From positions 1 to 50,148 of the forward strand of contig JAICWC010000007.1 in NCBI GenBank assembly GCA_025934995.1: 50,148 nt of DNA, written 5' to 3'. The notes beneath the pieces are model-generated. The model had not been told where the DNA came from. It worked only from the letters and a program-made list of their open reading frames with translations, and made no database searches. Within the stretch, counting starts at the first letter, position 1; every line of letters begins with the position of its first letter. The stretch comes from Thermoleophilia bacterium. Its GTDB lineage: Bacteria; Actinomycetota; Thermoleophilia; Gaiellales; Gaiellaceae. The translations under genes were made by a program, and so were the position numbers. Shown here piece after piece: positions 1 through 9,548 of this stretch.

Positions 1-72
1 CAGCAGTCGATCGCGGCTGCGCTGAAGCAGGCGCAGTCCGAGGCTCAGGCCGCGATCAACGCGAACAAGTAA
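1..72 (+). CDS. C-terminal fragment of probable sugar ABC transporter solute-binding protein
   Basis: Frame 1 reads QQSIAAALKQAQSEAQAAINANK* and ends just before two sugar ABC permeases; typical SBP C-terminal helix. Confidence 0.6.
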   Translation, partial: QQSIAAALKQAQSEAQAAINANK

Positions 73-85
73 GCCGACTGGACGC

Positions 86-1066
86 TTGAGCAGCGTCACC
101 GTCAACGGAGCAGTGCCGGGCCCCACGCGGGCCCGGCGCTGGCTGTCCGGCTTCCGCGAGAAGGAGGCGCGGACCGCCTACCTCTTCATCTTCCCGTGGA
201 TCTTCGGCTTCCTCGTGCTGACGCTGGGGCCGATGATCTTCAGCGCGTACTACTCGTTCACGAACTACGGCGTCCAGCAGATCGCACACATCTCGCCGAC
301 CAAGACGGTCGGGTTCGACAACTACAAGCAGCTCTACCACGACCCGTACATCGGCATCGCGCTCAGGAACACGTTCGAGTACGGGCTGATGATGGTCCCG
401 GCGCGCATCATCGTCGCGCTGCTGCTCGCGATGATGCTGATGCGCATCGGCGACAGGCTCGGAGGCCTCTTCCGCACGATCTTCTACATCCCGCACATCA
501 CGCCGCCGGTCGCGATCGGCGTGCTCGTGCTGACGTTGTTCAACGGCCCGTTCGGGGTCGTGGACAAGGGGCTGAAGCTGATCCACATCAACGGCCCGTA
601 CTGGCTCACGCAGCCGCAGTGGATCAAGCCGACGATCGCGATCATGGACGTCTGGGCGTGCGGCGGGACGATGGTCATCCTGCTCGCCGCGCTGTACGGG
701 GTGCCGCGCCACCTGTATGAGGCCGCTGCGATGGACGGCGCGTCGAAGGTGCGTCAGTTCTTCAACGTCACGCTGCCGATGATCAGTCCGGCGCTGTTCT
801 TCTGCTTCATCATCCTCACGCTCGCGGCGCTGAACCAATTCACCGTCGCCTACACGGCGTTCTTCAATTCCGGCAACGACACGACGACGAACAGCGCGGC
901 CCTGTTCTACGCGATCTACCTGTTCCGGCAGGCGTTCCGCTTCTTCAACATGGGCTTCGCGTCGGCGATGGCATGGCTGCTCTTCGCGATCAGCATGACG
1001 ATCACCGCGATCAACATCTTCGCGACGAAGCGCTTCGTCTTCTATCAGGGCGAGCAGAAGAGATGA
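86..1066 (+). CDS. Carbohydrate ABC transporter permease (MalF/UgpA-like)
   Basis: 6-TM protein with EAAxMDGA permease loop (LYEAAAMDGASKVRQFFNVTLPMISPAL); TTG start. Confidence 0.9.
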   Translation: MSSVTVNGAVPGPTRARRWLSGFREKEARTAYLFIFPWIFGFLVLTLGPMIFSAYYSFTNYGVQQIAHISPTKTVGFDNYKQLYHDPYIGIALRNTFEYGLMMVPARIIVALLLAMMLMRIGDRLGGLFRTIFYIPHITPPVAIGVLVLTLFNGPFGVVDKGLKLIHINGPYWLTQPQWIKPTIAIMDVWACGGTMVILLAALYGVPRHLYEAAAMDGASKVRQFFNVTLPMISPALFFCFIILTLAALNQFTVAYTAFFNSGNDTTTNSAALFYAIYLFRQAFRFFNMGFASAMAWLLFAISMTITAINIFATKRFVFYQGEQKR

Positions 1067-2058
1067 GCGCCGCGGGTCAGGAGAACGCGCCGCCGTTCGT
1101 CACGGCGGGTGCGACGAACCCGACGCCGCAGGCGGTGCGTCGTCGCTGGCGTCCGCAGCCGAACGCGGGCTGGATCACGCGCGTCGTCTTCGTCTTGGTG
1201 CTGCTCTTCCTCTCGTTCCTCTTCCTCTACCCGTTCGAATGGTTGTTCTCGGCGGCGTTCAAGACCCGGCAGGACGTCCTCGACAACTCCTTCCTGCCGC
1301 ACCACTGGTCGTGGAACTTCACCGGTCCGAACCTGCCGCAGCCGGCCAAGCAGTACCTCTTCAACGTCTTCCCGGTCGCGCATTGGATGTGGAACAGCCT
1401 TTGGATCAGCTTCCTCGGCGCCGCGCTCGTGACGATCTCGAGCGCCATGGTCGCGTTTGCCTTCGCGTACTTCCGGTTCCCGTTGCGGGGCGTGCTGTTC
1501 GCGATCCTGCTCGGCACGATGATGCTGCCCGGCGAAGTGACGATGATCCCCGTCTACCTGCTCTGGAACCATGTCGGGAACTGGACGCAGGCGAACCTCC
1601 ACTACCGGATCGGCACCGGCACCCAGTGGCCGCTGTTCCTGCCAAACATGTTCGGGAGCGCGTTCTACATCTTCCTGCAGCGACAGTTCTTCTTAGGGAT
1701 CCCGCGCGACTACTTCGAGGCGGCGCGGATCGACGGCGACGGGTACTGGTCGATGTTCTGGCGCATCGCGCTGCCGCTCGCGAAGCCGGCGCTGATCGTC
1801 ACGTTCATCTTCGAGGTGCAGGCGAAGTGGTTCGACCTGATCACTCCGCTCATCTATCTGCGGGACATCTCGACGTTCACCGTGCCGCTCGGCCTCAAGC
1901 TCCTCGTCGACAAGTTCAACCTCGCCGGCGGGAGCATCCCGCAATATCAGCTGATCGTCGCGGGCACGCTGCTGCTCGTCCTGCCGATGGTGCTGCTGTT
2001 CGCGGTGTTCCAGCGGTACTTCATCCAGGGCATCTCGACGCAGGGCCGCAAGGGCTGA
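1063..2058 (+). CDS. Carbohydrate ABC transporter permease (MalG/UgpE-like)
   Basis: EAARIDGDGYWSMFWRIALPLAKPAL loop; ATG at 1063 overlaps upstream stop (ATGA). Confidence 0.9.
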   Translation: MSAAGQENAPPFVTAGATNPTPQAVRRRWRPQPNAGWITRVVFVLVLLFLSFLFLYPFEWLFSAAFKTRQDVLDNSFLPHHWSWNFTGPNLPQPAKQYLFNVFPVAHWMWNSLWISFLGAALVTISSAMVAFAFAYFRFPLRGVLFAILLGTMMLPGEVTMIPVYLLWNHVGNWTQANLHYRIGTGTQWPLFLPNMFGSAFYIFLQRQFFLGIPRDYFEAARIDGDGYWSMFWRIALPLAKPALIVTFIFEVQAKWFDLITPLIYLRDISTFTVPLGLKLLVDKFNLAGGSIPQYQLIVAGTLLLVLPMVLLFAVFQRYFIQGISTQGRKG

Positions 2059-2060
2059 GG

Positions 2061-3011
2061 TTGGCATCCGTGGAGCAGACGGCGGCCGCCGGCGCCGACG
2101 GCACCGCCGTCGCGCGGGCCGTGCTCGGGCTCGACATCGGCGGGACGAAGATCGCGGCCGGCGTCCTCGATCCCGAGGGCGGCGTGCACGGCTTCGTCAC
2201 CGCGCCGGCCGATGCGAGCTCCGAGACCGGCGTCGTCCGGCTGTTCGAGCTCGGCCGGCAGGCCCTCTCGGCGGCCGGCCTCGAGATCGACGCGGTCGGA
2301 ATCGGCTGCGGCGGGCCGCTCGATTCGGCGAACGGCGTGCTCGTCGCGCCGCTGCATCTGCCCGGTTGGCGGGACGTGCCGATCACGGCGCTCGCGAGCG
2401 AGGCATTCGGCCGGCCCGCCGTGCTCGACAACGACGCGACCGCGGCGGCGGCGGGCGAGTTCCGCTACGGCGCGGGTCGCGGCGCGCGCAACATGGTCTA
2501 TCTCACCGTCTCGACCGGCGTCGGAGGCGGCGTCGTCATGGACGGCAAGCTTCAGCGCGGGCCGAGCGGCAACGGGGGCGAGCTCGGCCACGTGACGGTC
2601 GACTGGCACGGGCGGCGCTGCCGCGGGTGCGGCCGCCGCGGCTGTCTCGAGGCGTACTGCTCCGGCACGTCGATCGCCGAGCGTGCGCAGGAGGCGGGAA
2701 TGGACGGCGCGTCCGCCGCGGACGTCGCGCAGGCGGCGCTCGCCGGGAATCCCGTCGCTGCGAAGCTGTGGGACGAGACGTGCGAGGCGCTCGCGTGCGG
2801 GATCACCTCGATCGCCAACCTCTTCGAGCCCGAGCTGGTCGTGCTCGGCGGCGGCGTCGTCCGGACGGGCGAGCAGCTGCTCGGCCCGGTCCGCGAACGG
2901 GTCGCCGAGGACGTGATGGGGCCGCCGCTGCGCATCGTCGCCGCCGCATCCGGCGATGCCGTCGGCGTCGTGGGCGCGGCTGCTGTTGCATACGAGCGTG
3001 TCCGGGTCTGA
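2061..3011 (+). CDS. ROK family sugar kinase/regulator
   Basis: GLDIGGTKIAAGVL, CxGCGRRGCLEAYCSG ROK zinc motif; TTG 2061 or GTG 2070 start. Confidence 0.88.
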   Translation: MASVEQTAAAGADGTAVARAVLGLDIGGTKIAAGVLDPEGGVHGFVTAPADASSETGVVRLFELGRQALSAAGLEIDAVGIGCGGPLDSANGVLVAPLHLPGWRDVPITALASEAFGRPAVLDNDATAAAAGEFRYGAGRGARNMVYLTVSTGVGGGVVMDGKLQRGPSGNGGELGHVTVDWHGRRCRGCGRRGCLEAYCSGTSIAERAQEAGMDGASAADVAQAALAGNPVAAKLWDETCEALACGITSIANLFEPELVVLGGGVVRTGEQLLGPVRERVAEDVMGPPLRIVAAASGDAVGVVGAAAVAYERVRV

Positions 3012-3552
3012 TGCCCTCTCAGAGCACGCGGCGCTGCTGGCCCGCGTCGAGGAGCTGCTGCCGGACGTCGACGAGGTCGCGCGGCGGCTGATCTCCTGCT
3101 TCGACGGCGGCGGCCGCGTCTACACCTTCGGAAACGGCGGCTCGTCCGCCGACGCCGCGCACTTCGCCGAAGAGCTGCTCGGGCGGTACAAGCGCGAGCG
3201 TCGTCCGCTGCCCGCGCAGTCGCTCTCGGTCGACGCAGCCGCGTTGACGTGCATCGCCAACGACTTCAGCTACGACGAGGTCTTCGAGCGGCAGGTGCGC
3301 GGCTTCGTCCGGCGCAGCGACGTCGTCATCGGCTTCTCGACGAGCGGCCGCTCGTCGAACGTCGTCCGGGGCCTGGCCGCGGCGCGCGAGCTCGGCGCCG
3401 CCACGGTCCTGTTCGGCGGCGGCGCGCCGGCGGCCGAGCACGCCGACGTCGTCCTCCAGATCCCGTCGGAATCGACGGCGCGCATCCAGGAAATGCACGT
3501 CGTGCTCCTCCATCTCGTCCTCGAGCAGGTGGATACGTGGGCCGCGAGCTGA
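2998..3552 (+). CDS. SIS domain phosphosugar isomerase (GmhA-like)
   Basis: FGNGGSSADAAHFAEELLGRY and GFSTSGRSSNVVRGL SIS motifs; GTG start overlapping ROK gene. Confidence 0.85.
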   Translation: MSGSDALSEHAALLARVEELLPDVDEVARRLISCFDGGGRVYTFGNGGSSADAAHFAEELLGRYKRERRPLPAQSLSVDAAALTCIANDFSYDEVFERQVRGFVRRSDVVIGFSTSGRSSNVVRGLAAARELGAATVLFGGGAPAAEHADVVLQIPSESTARIQEMHVVLLHLVLEQVDTWAAS

Positions 3553-5879
3553 AGAAGCTGCACATGATCGGCAACGCGCACATCGACCCGGTGTGGCTGT
3601 GGCAGTGGTCGGAGGGGTACCAGGAAGTTCGCGCGACGTTCCAGTCCGCCGTCGACCGGCTCGACGATTACCCGGAGTACGTGTTCACGTGCGACTCGTC
3701 GCTCTTCTTCCAATGGGTCGAGGAGAGCGATCCAGCCCTGTTCGAGCGGATCCGCGCGCACGTGCAGTCCGGACGCTTCCAGGTGATCGGCGGCTGGTGG
3801 ATCGAGCCGGATTGCAACATCCCCGGCGGCGAGTCGTTCGTGCGGCAGGCGCTCTACGGGCAGCGGTACCTGCACGAGAAGTTCGGCGTCACCGCGACGA
3901 CCGGCGCGAACATCGACTCGTTCGGCCACAACGCGACGATTCCGCAGATCCTCGCGAAGAGCGGCTGCGACTCGTACGTCTTCCTGCGGCCGGGCCCGAC
4001 GGAGAAGGACCTGCCCGCGCCGCTCTTCCGCTGGGAGTCCCCCGACGGCTCGTCGGTCCGCGCGTACCGCATCCCGCACGAGTACCTGGCGCCGAAGGAC
4101 GACATCGGCGAGCACGTGGAGATCGCCGTCGGGACGCTGCCCGACGACGACGAAGAGTGGGCGGTCTTCTACGGCGTGGGCAACCACGGCGGCGGGCCGA
4201 CGATCGCGAACCTCGAACAGATCCGTTCGCTGGGGCTGCGCCCGAGCTCGCTGCGCGCGTTCTTCGACGGCGTCAACGGCCGCGAGCTGCCAACGGTGCG
4301 CGGCGAGTTGCAACACCACGGACGCGGCTGTTACACGTCGCACTCCGGCATCAAGCGGTGGAACCGGCGCGCGGAGCATCTGCTCATGCGGGCGGAGAAG
4401 TGGAGCGCGATCGCGTCGTCGCTCGGTGTGCAGCGCTACCCGCATGACGAGCTGGAGCAGGCGTGGAAGCTCCTGCTGTTCAACCAGTTTCACGACACGC
4501 TGGCGGGGACGTCGATCGCGCCGGCGTACGAGGATGCGCGCGACCAGCTCGGGCACGCGTCGTCGCTCGCGACGAGTGCGTTCAACGCCGCTGTCCAGTC
4601 GATCGCGCGGCAGATCCACGTCGAGCACGAGGAAGACATCCGTCCCGTCGTCGTCTTCAACCCGCATCCGTGGCCGGTCGAGACGGTCGCCGAGATCGAG
4701 TACACGTGGATGCGCGACACGGGCGCGAGCATCTGCGACGAGGACGGCAACCCGGTTGCGATGCAACACACGCGCGCACTGACGACGATGAGCAGCACAC
4801 GCGCGCGCCTCGCGTTTCCGGTCGAGCTGCCGCCGCTCGGCTATCGCACCTACCGCGTGCGGCCGTGGGCGGAGGACCAGCCCGCCGGCCCGCCGCTCGA
4901 GAACGAGCACCTGAAGCTCGAGCTCGACCGCTCCACGGGTCGCATCGCGTCGCTGCTGCTGAAATCGACGGGCGTCGACCTCGCCTCGCCGTCGGCGCCG
5001 CACGCGGTGGTCATCGACGACCAGAGCGACACGTGGGGGCACGACGTCGTCGCCTACGACCGGGCCGTCGGCGAGTTCGCGTGCACGTCCGTCAAGACGA
5101 TCGAGAGCGGCCCCGTGCGTTCGATCGTGCGCGTCGAGAGCACGTACGGCTCCTCTGCGCTCCGCGAAGACTACGTCGTCGCTGCAGGGGCGCCGTACGT
5201 CGACGTCCGCGTGACGATCGACTGGCAGGAGCCGCTGAAGCTGCTGAAGCTGCGGTATCCGACGTCCGTCGATGCGACCGAGGCCACGTACGAGACGCCG
5301 TACGGCCACCTCGTCCGTCCGGCGACGGGCGACGAGGAGCCGGGACAGTCGTGGGTCGACGTCTCCGGCGCCGACCGCGGCCTCGCCGTGATCAACGACG
5401 CGAAGTACGGCTACGACGTACGCGGCGCCGACATCGGCATCAGCGCGGTGCGCAGTCCGGTGTGGGCGTGGCACGAGCCGCGCGAGCTCGAGGAGGGCGG
5501 CGACTTCGAGTACATGGATCTCGGCCGGCAGACGTTCAACGTCCGCCTCGTCCCGCACGCGGGCGACTGGCGCGCCGCCGGGGTCGTGCGTCGCGCGCTC
5601 GAGCTCAACCAGCCCCCGTTCGCGCTCATCGAGACGTATCACGACGGCCCGCTGCCGCAGCGCACCTCGTTCGGGGACGACGGCGGCGGCGACGTCGTCG
5701 TCACCGCCGTCAAGCGCGCGCAGGACTCGGAGGCCTGGGTCGTGCGCGCGGTCGAGACGGCCGGTCGGGAGACGAGTGCGCGCATCGAGATCCTCGGGAC
5801 GACGATCGAGGCGCGCTTCGGGCCGAACGAGATCAAGACGTTCGTTGGGGGCGAGGAGACGGATCTGCTCGAGTGGTGA
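3537..5879 (+). CDS. Alpha-mannosidase, glycoside hydrolase family 38
   Basis: HIDPVWLWQWSEGYQEVRATF, NIDSFGHNATIPQILAKSG, NQFHDTLAGTSI are GH38 signatures; GTG start overlaps upstream gene. Confidence 0.9.
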   Translation: MGRELKKLHMIGNAHIDPVWLWQWSEGYQEVRATFQSAVDRLDDYPEYVFTCDSSLFFQWVEESDPALFERIRAHVQSGRFQVIGGWWIEPDCNIPGGESFVRQALYGQRYLHEKFGVTATTGANIDSFGHNATIPQILAKSGCDSYVFLRPGPTEKDLPAPLFRWESPDGSSVRAYRIPHEYLAPKDDIGEHVEIAVGTLPDDDEEWAVFYGVGNHGGGPTIANLEQIRSLGLRPSSLRAFFDGVNGRELPTVRGELQHHGRGCYTSHSGIKRWNRRAEHLLMRAEKWSAIASSLGVQRYPHDELEQAWKLLLFNQFHDTLAGTSIAPAYEDARDQLGHASSLATSAFNAAVQSIARQIHVEHEEDIRPVVVFNPHPWPVETVAEIEYTWMRDTGASICDEDGNPVAMQHTRALTTMSSTRARLAFPVELPPLGYRTYRVRPWAEDQPAGPPLENEHLKLELDRSTGRIASLLLKSTGVDLASPSAPHAVVIDDQSDTWGHDVVAYDRAVGEFACTSVKTIESGPVRSIVRVESTYGSSALREDYVVAAGAPYVDVRVTIDWQEPLKLLKLRYPTSVDATEATYETPYGHLVRPATGDEEPGQSWVDVSGADRGLAVINDAKYGYDVRGADIGISAVRSPVWAWHEPRELEEGGDFEYMDLGRQTFNVRLVPHAGDWRAAGVVRRALELNQPPFALIETYHDGPLPQRTSFGDDGGGDVVVTAVKRAQDSEAWVVRAVETAGRETSARIEILGTTIEARFGPNEIKTFVGGEETDLLEW

Positions 5880-7912
5880 TGCGCGAGTGGCAGGTGAAGA
5901 GCTGGCTCGGCGACGAGTGGCGCTGGTACGTGAACAAGCCGTGGGATCATCCGGGCTTCATCCCCGCGCGCGTTCCCGGCAGCGTCGTCGACGACCTCAT
6001 GCGCGCCGGCGAGGTGCCGGACATCTACTTCGAGCGCAACTCGCGGCTCGCGGAGTGGGCGGCGGACCGCACCTGGCTCTACCGGGCACGCGTCTCCGGC
6101 GCGCGGACACTCGAGTTCCAAGGCGTCGACTACGCCTGCGAGGTGTTCGTGGACGGCGAGGAGGTCGCGCGGCACACGGGTCTGTTCACGCCGTTCACGG
6201 TCGACGTTCCGGCAGGCGACCATCTGCTCGCGGTCGCGGTGCTGCCCGCGCCGGCGAGCGAGGCGCAGGTCGGCGTGACGTCTCGGGTGCGCGTGCACAA
6301 GCCGCGGATGAACTACGGCTGGGATTTCTGCCCCCGGCTCCTGCATCAGGGCATCTGGCGTGCGGTCGGCGAGCCGCGCAGGTTTCCGCGCGTGACGTTC
6401 GACGGCGCTGTCGGCCGCGTCGAGCTCGACGGTGAGCTGCTGCTCGAGGTCGAGGGCCCGGAGCTCTGGTGGCCGAACGGCAGCGGTGACCAGAAGCTCT
6501 ACCGCGCCGGCGAGTGGGAGGTCGGCTTCCGCACGGTCGAGCTCGCGCCGAACGACGAGGCGCCGGACGGCGCGCTCCCCTACACGCTCGTCGTCAACGG
6601 CGAGCGGACGTTCATGCGCGGCTGGAACTGGGTCCCGATCGACGTCGACTACGGCGTCCCGCGCCCCGAAAAGCTCGAGCGGCTGCTGCGGCTCGCTGCG
6701 CGCGCCAACGTGAACGTCCTGCGCGTCTGGGGCGGCGGCGTGATCGAGAGCGACGACTTCTACTCCTGGTGCGACCGGCTGGGCATCCTCGTCTGGCAGG
6801 AGTTCTCGCTCTCCTCGTCCGGCCTCGAGTCGACGCCGTCAGACGATCCCGAGTTCGTGGACGCGCTCGGCCGGGACGCGAGACACATCGTCCCGTCGCG
6901 CGCCCACCACCCCTCGCTCTTCGCGTGGTGCGGCGGCAACGAGCTCGCGTGGCCGAATGGGGAACCGATCGACGAGAGCAGCCCGGCGATCAAGGCGCTC
7001 GGCGACGTCGTGCGCGAGCTCGATCCCGGCCGCGTCTGGCTCGCGACCTCGCCGACCGGGCCGCAGGGCACATGGGACATGCACGGCCCGTGGGAGCACC
7101 AGGGCTTGCGCGCGCACTACGAGCACTACGACTCGCGCACGAACCTCGTCCACAGCGAGTTCGGGGTCGAGGGGATGGCGAACGACCTGTCGATGATCGC
7201 GCCGGACCATCGCTGGCCGGCGGACACGTCGAATCCCGTATACGAGCATCTGGGCGCGTGGTGGAACAACGCGCCGCTCGTGCGGGAGGCGTTCGGCTGG
7301 CGGATCGAGGACGTGGAGACGATGCAGCGTGCGTCGCAATGGCTGCAGTACGAAGGGCTGCGCTACGCGGTCGAGGCGACGATTCGCCGCGCGTGGCGCG
7401 CGAGCGGCGTCCTGCCGTGGCAGTTCAACGAGTCGTTTCCGAACGCGTGGTGCACGTCGGCCGTCGACTGGTGGGGGAATCCGAAGCCCGCGTACTTCGG
7501 TGTCGCCCGTGCGTACCGCGGCGCGCCGAGCGCGCAGTTCGCGACCTGTGCGTGGGGCGGGCTCGGGGAGGTTCGCGCCCACGTGTCGGCTCAGGCGCGT
7601 CTGCTCGACCTCGACGGTCGTGTCGTCGCCGACGGCAGCGGCGAGATCGCCGCGCCGCTGGACGCGTTCGCGCACGACGTCTTCTTGCTCGACCTCGGCG
7701 CCAATCGCTACGTCATGACACGTACGGAGGACCTGGCGCCGCTGCTCGAGCTGCCGGCGACGACGCTGTCGCTCGAGGGCGAAGCGCTTCGGAACACGGG
7801 CGACGTCGCGGCGATCGGCGTGATCACGGACGGCGACGTCCTCGACCTGCTGCCGGGCGAAGCGGTCGAGATCGAAGGCACGCGGGCGGAAGGCTGGAAT
7901 GCTCGTCTGTAA
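5879..7912 (+). CDS. Glycoside hydrolase family 2 protein, beta-mannosidase-like
   Basis: GWNWVPID, WCGGNELAWPN (acid/base), HSEFGVEG (nucleophile region); ATG at 5879 overlaps GH38 stop. Confidence 0.88.
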   Translation: MREWQVKSWLGDEWRWYVNKPWDHPGFIPARVPGSVVDDLMRAGEVPDIYFERNSRLAEWAADRTWLYRARVSGARTLEFQGVDYACEVFVDGEEVARHTGLFTPFTVDVPAGDHLLAVAVLPAPASEAQVGVTSRVRVHKPRMNYGWDFCPRLLHQGIWRAVGEPRRFPRVTFDGAVGRVELDGELLLEVEGPELWWPNGSGDQKLYRAGEWEVGFRTVELAPNDEAPDGALPYTLVVNGERTFMRGWNWVPIDVDYGVPRPEKLERLLRLAARANVNVLRVWGGGVIESDDFYSWCDRLGILVWQEFSLSSSGLESTPSDDPEFVDALGRDARHIVPSRAHHPSLFAWCGGNELAWPNGEPIDESSPAIKALGDVVRELDPGRVWLATSPTGPQGTWDMHGPWEHQGLRAHYEHYDSRTNLVHSEFGVEGMANDLSMIAPDHRWPADTSNPVYEHLGAWWNNAPLVREAFGWRIEDVETMQRASQWLQYEGLRYAVEATIRRAWRASGVLPWQFNESFPNAWCTSAVDWWGNPKPAYFGVARAYRGAPSAQFATCAWGGLGEVRAHVSAQARLLDLDGRVVADGSGEIAAPLDAFAHDVFLLDLGANRYVMTRTEDLAPLLELPATTLSLEGEALRNTGDVAAIGVITDGDVLDLLPGEAVEIEGTRAEGWNARL

Positions 7913-9548
7913 CGGCCTCGCCCCCGACGGCTCCCTCGTCGAGGGCTTCGAGTTCGACGGCGTGACACTTTCGTATGGGGGACTGTCCCCGGTGGATGCC
8001 TCCGTCCGGATCTCGCGGCAGCTGCCCGCGACGGACGATCCGCAGTGGCTCGTGCCCGGTGTCTTCTACGGCGAGAATCGGCCGGAAACGAGCAGCCGTA
8101 CCTACCCGCGCTTCGCGCGCGAGACGAACGTCGAGCGCATGGAGTCGCCGTCGTGGTCGTTCCGCGCAGACCGCTGCGCGACGCCCGCCGTGTTTGCGCG
8201 CGGCGGAGGTTTGATCACATCCGAGCTGTCCCCGCTGGGCCAGTCCGGCGTCGGCTTCGGCTACCGCGACGGCGCGCCGACGATCTGGCTCGACTTTCCG
8301 TATCGCGAGGAGCCGCTCGCCTACGACGGGTCGGACGATCCCGCGCCGCCCGACGTCCGAACGCATCGCTGGCAGCCGGGCGACAGCGTCAGGCTCGAGG
8401 TGCGCGAGACCGACGGCAACTGGCGGGAGCATCTTCGCCCCGCGGCGACGCTGCGGCCCGCGGCGTGGGTCTCGGTCGAGGAGGCGGCCGAGCTCGCCGC
8501 ATACGGGCTGCACCGCTGGCACTACAAGCCGAACCCGTCCCGCCTGATCGAGACGCGCTCGTTCGACGCGCGCGAGGAGCGCGACCACATGCACGTCTCG
8601 TGGGTGAGCGGGGCGCCGTATGCGTACGCGCTGCTCCGCCACGGGCGGCGCGTCGGCAACGACGAGTACGTCGCCGCTGCGACGTACGTGCTCGAGCACA
8701 TCGCCGGCAACCTCGCGCCGGCCGGGATCTTCTGGCCGCAGTGGACGGTCGACCGCGGCTGGACGTGGGGCTGGCACCCGGACCACGACCGCGCGCATTC
8801 CCGCACGCTCGCCGACGCGGCGCTCTACATGTTCCGCGCCGGGTTCGTGGACGCGGCGCGCTCGAATATCGGTGTCGCGCTCCGCGCGCAGCGGGAGGAC
8901 GGCGCACTCCCGGCCGCCTTGCACCTGCAGACGGGCGAACCGGTGTCGTGGGACGGCACCGCCGGCATGTCGTGGATTCCCGCGCTGGTCGCGGCCGGCG
9001 CGCTCGACGCGGCGCGCCGCGCCGGCGCCTACTACGCACAGTTCGACACCTGGAGCGGCGCCCCGGAGGACACCGACCTCGCACCGACCTCCGAGGACGG
9101 CTACGCCGCCGTGACGGCGTTCGTCGCCCTGGAGGACTGGGAGAACGCCCGCCGCGCCGCCGACTGGACGCTGACCTTCCGCTACTCGTACGACGTCGAC
9201 TTCGCGCCCGGCACGACGCTCGGCGACCACGAGTTCAAGTCCCGCGGCGCCGACCAGGCGTCGCCGGCGAACCAGCACCTGCACGATTTCGGGCTCATCT
9301 GCCTGCCCGAGTTCTTCGCGCTCGGCGAGCCGTATCGCACGTCCGTGCTCCAGCACCTCGAGTGCTTCCGCCAGTTCATCGCGCGCTTCGACGGCGACTT
9401 CGGCGCGCAGCGCGGCATGGCGGCCGAGCGCTATCTGCAGACGGACTGCTTCGGCCCGAAGGGGACGGTGCAGCCGCTTTCGCACGCCTGGTGCCTCGGC
9501 GTGCTGCTGCTCGCATGCGAAGAGGTGATCGCATCCTCTGGGGCGTAG
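7899..9548 (+). CDS. Putative (alpha/alpha)6-barrel glycoside hydrolase-like protein, family unassigned
   Basis: 549 aa, helical-barrel-like repeats (PAGIFWPQWTVDRGWTWGWHPDHDRAHSRTLADAAL...), coupled between GH2 and GH1 genes. Confidence 0.65.
   Translation: MLVCNGLAPDGSLVEGFEFDGVTLSYGGLSPVDASVRISRQLPATDDPQWLVPGVFYGENRPETSSRTYPRFARETNVERMESPSWSFRADRCATPAVFARGGGLITSELSPLGQSGVGFGYRDGAPTIWLDFPYREEPLAYDGSDDPAPPDVRTHRWQPGDSVRLEVRETDGNWREHLRPAATLRPAAWVSVEEAAELAAYGLHRWHYKPNPSRLIETRSFDAREERDHMHVSWVSGAPYAYALLRHGRRVGNDEYVAAATYVLEHIAGNLAPAGIFWPQWTVDRGWTWGWHPDHDRAHSRTLADAALYMFRAGFVDAARSNIGVALRAQREDGALPAALHLQTGEPVSWDGTAGMSWIPALVAAGALDAARRAGAYYAQFDTWSGAPEDTDLAPTSEDGYAAVTAFVALEDWENARRAADWTLTFRYSYDVDFAPGTTLGDHEFKSRGADQASPANQHLHDFGLICLPEFFALGEPYRTSVLQHLECFRQFIARFDGDFGAQRGMAAERYLQTDCFGPKGTVQPLSHAWCLGVLLLACEEVIASSGA

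Noticed and set aside
3270-5642. 790-aa minus-strand ORF antisense to GH38 (and many similar long opposite-strand ORFs, e.g. 7824-9485, 9431-10747)
   Set aside because: Arg/Val/Asp-rich shadow translations typical of high-GC genes; no recognisable motifs, no RBS, fully overlapped by well-supported genes.
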